Source: Pictodentalium vernedei (Eukaryota > Mollusca > Scaphopoda > Dentaliida > Dentaliidae). From it: a stretch of DNA of 64,000 nucleotides. The notes below the pieces were generated by a model that was given only the letters and a program-made list of their open reading frames with translations, was not told the DNA's origin and did not search any database. A program made the translations under genes and the position numbers. Within the stretch, counting starts at the first letter, position 1; each line of letters begins with the position of its first letter. Below are positions 63,058-64,000 of the stretch, in pieces. The stretch lies in assembly GCA_031216915.1 (NCBI GenBank), contig CM062288.1, forward strand, positions 179,330,596 through 179,394,595, in the 5' to 3' direction.

Positions 63058-64000
63058 CTGGGAGCTTTTGCAATATCAGAACTCAAACTCTTGGTCATCA
63101 ACTGACTTACACTCCCAATAACAAGAGACATTGAAATAATTTGCCCCACTAAACTGCTAACAGTCTTAACATGTACTTTCCTACCAGCTAAATGCAATCC
63201 CTTTATATCAGAACTAAATTGTTTGACCCTTTCTAAACGTCTGCCCAGAATTTGAAAATTCCCTTTCTCCGTATTCAGACATACACCCAACCATTCCAGC
63301 TGTTGGGTGGGACACCATATTGATTTTTCATTATTCAAAACAAAACCAGAGTTAATGATGTCTTGTTTAATTTCAGCTGAAATACTAAAAGCTTCTGCTT
63401 CAGTGCAGCATGTCCCAAACCATAATCCAGATACAAAACATGCCCTCCCCCCTCCACTTTTTCACCAGTGGTCTACAGATTTTAGTGAAAAGATAGGGGG
63501 CTGTCCGGATGCCGAAAGCGAGAACATTAAATTTGAAGAAAACAGGCTTGTCATCAAAAATCCACAAAAAAACTAAAAATTCCGTATGTGGAGAGTAAAT
63601 GTCAATATGGTGATATGTGGCATGGAAATCAAATTTAAACATCCAATTGTGTTTTTGAATGTACATGAGAACAGTTAAACATCCAATTGTGTTTTTGAAT
63701 GTACATGAGAACAGTCTGCATATCATCATACTTCACAGATTGTTTCCACAAATGTCTTTTACCCAAACGAAGATCTACAATCAAACGTTTTTTGCCAGCA
63801 TTTGAAACAGCTTCTGAAAGAGGGTTAACTACTTTCGGCTGTTCTTCACACCGTGAGACCAAATTGTTTGTCTCCAAGTCATAGATTGCCGCTGTAACAA
63901 ATTCGGCTTCCCTTAATGCCGATTTATTATTATGTAGGAATGTGGAGGATGGGGTAGAATGGAATGGAATTTTGTACCCGTCCTGGATAGCGCTGATCAT
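63051..64000 (-). pseudogene. Element C reverse transcriptase, mutated catalytic box
   Basis: The 5' part (from 64000 down) reads 'YDLETNNLVSRCEEQPKVVN', 'KKRLIVDLRLGKRHLW'. A 40 bp tandem duplication at 63635-63714 shifts the frame. It continues 'FDFHATYHHIDIYSPHTEFL', 'FKFNVLAFGIRTAPYLFTKI'. Near 63420-63435 another frame holds the catalytic box as 'VLYLDYGLGH', where YLDD is expected, so the second Asp is Tyr. The thumb region follows ('WLGVCLNTEKGNFQI'). 'FHATYHHIDI' stands where DIRS elements have 'D..DAYHHI.I'. Confidence 0.85.

Larger units (their letters stand above)
60738..64000 (-). mobile_element. Tyrosine-recombinase retrotransposon C (DIRS/Ngaro-like), truncated by window
   Basis: On the minus strand the order is reverse transcriptase, RNase H, connecting domain, then tyrosine recombinase. 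This is the order of DIRS-superfamily elements. Its sequence is far from DIRS-A, so it is another lineage, closer in recombinase motifs to those with 'HSLRAGGA...FKRHGRW' (seen in Ngaro/DIRS-like elements). The gag part lies beyond base 64000. Terminal repeats were not found, so whether it ends before or within the palindrome array is open. Confidence 0.85.

Overview
This is eukaryotic, intron- and repeat-rich DNA with no bacterial gene organisation. The host is most likely a mollusc, probably a bivalve. That is an inference from the mix of repeats: DIRS-type retroelements, elements carrying central 140-170 bp tandem arrays behind 'GTCCGTCC'-type leaders (like the 'pearl' elements described in oysters), a tRNA-headed SINE with an (AATA)n tail, and piggyBac-like and hAT MITEs.

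The only host protein gene I can support is a dynein heavy chain on the + strand. Two phase-0 exons (5395-5499 and 35437-35550) join into one stretch of the N-terminal linker region. About 29.9 kb of intron lies between them, and almost all of it is transposable elements and satellite arrays.

Layout. 1-5.4 kb: a palindromic MITE, ~105 bp T/A-rich repeats, a SINE and a CR1/L2-like LINE 3' end. 5.4 kb: dynein exon. 6.1-13.8 kb: a Helitron-like satellite element split by a complete but decayed DIRS retrotransposon (DIRS-A, about 6257-12782), which still shows inverted terminal repeats and an internal complementary region. 13.1-15.3 kb: two piggyBac-like palindromic MITEs and SINEs. 15.6-23.3 kb: a ~165 bp array split by a second, more decayed DIRS (DIRS-B, about 16581-23095). 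23.3-28.3 kb: satellite-bearing elements. 28.4-32.9 kb: a hAT element with a perfect 8 bp target duplication. 33.4-34.8 kb: another array. 35.4 kb: second dynein exon. 36-44.8 kb: Helitron-like elements, TTAGGG-like sequence, a 165 bp array with a three-unit higher-order repeat, and 169 bp and 143 bp arrays. 44.8-50.6 kb: a second hAT with a DUF4371/ZNF862-like transposase, inserted into the 143 bp array. That array continues to 53.6 kb as a four-unit higher-order repeat of about 573 bp. 53.9-56.6 kb: 169 bp array interrupted by a 1.16 kb non-autonomous hAT. 57.5-59.3 kb: a Helitron-like element and a 142 bp array. 59.9-60.7 kb: a small Cys-rich ORF, a 57 nt hairpin and an array of palindromes with 29 bp spacing. 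60.7-64 kb (- strand): a third tyrosine-recombinase retroelement of a different lineage, running off the window edge.

All transposon ORFs carry stops or frameshifts, so they are annotated as pseudogenes. Most of the many short ORFs are repeat shadows and were left out. Coordinates of repeat arrays are approximate. Boundaries supported by target-site duplications are stated as such.
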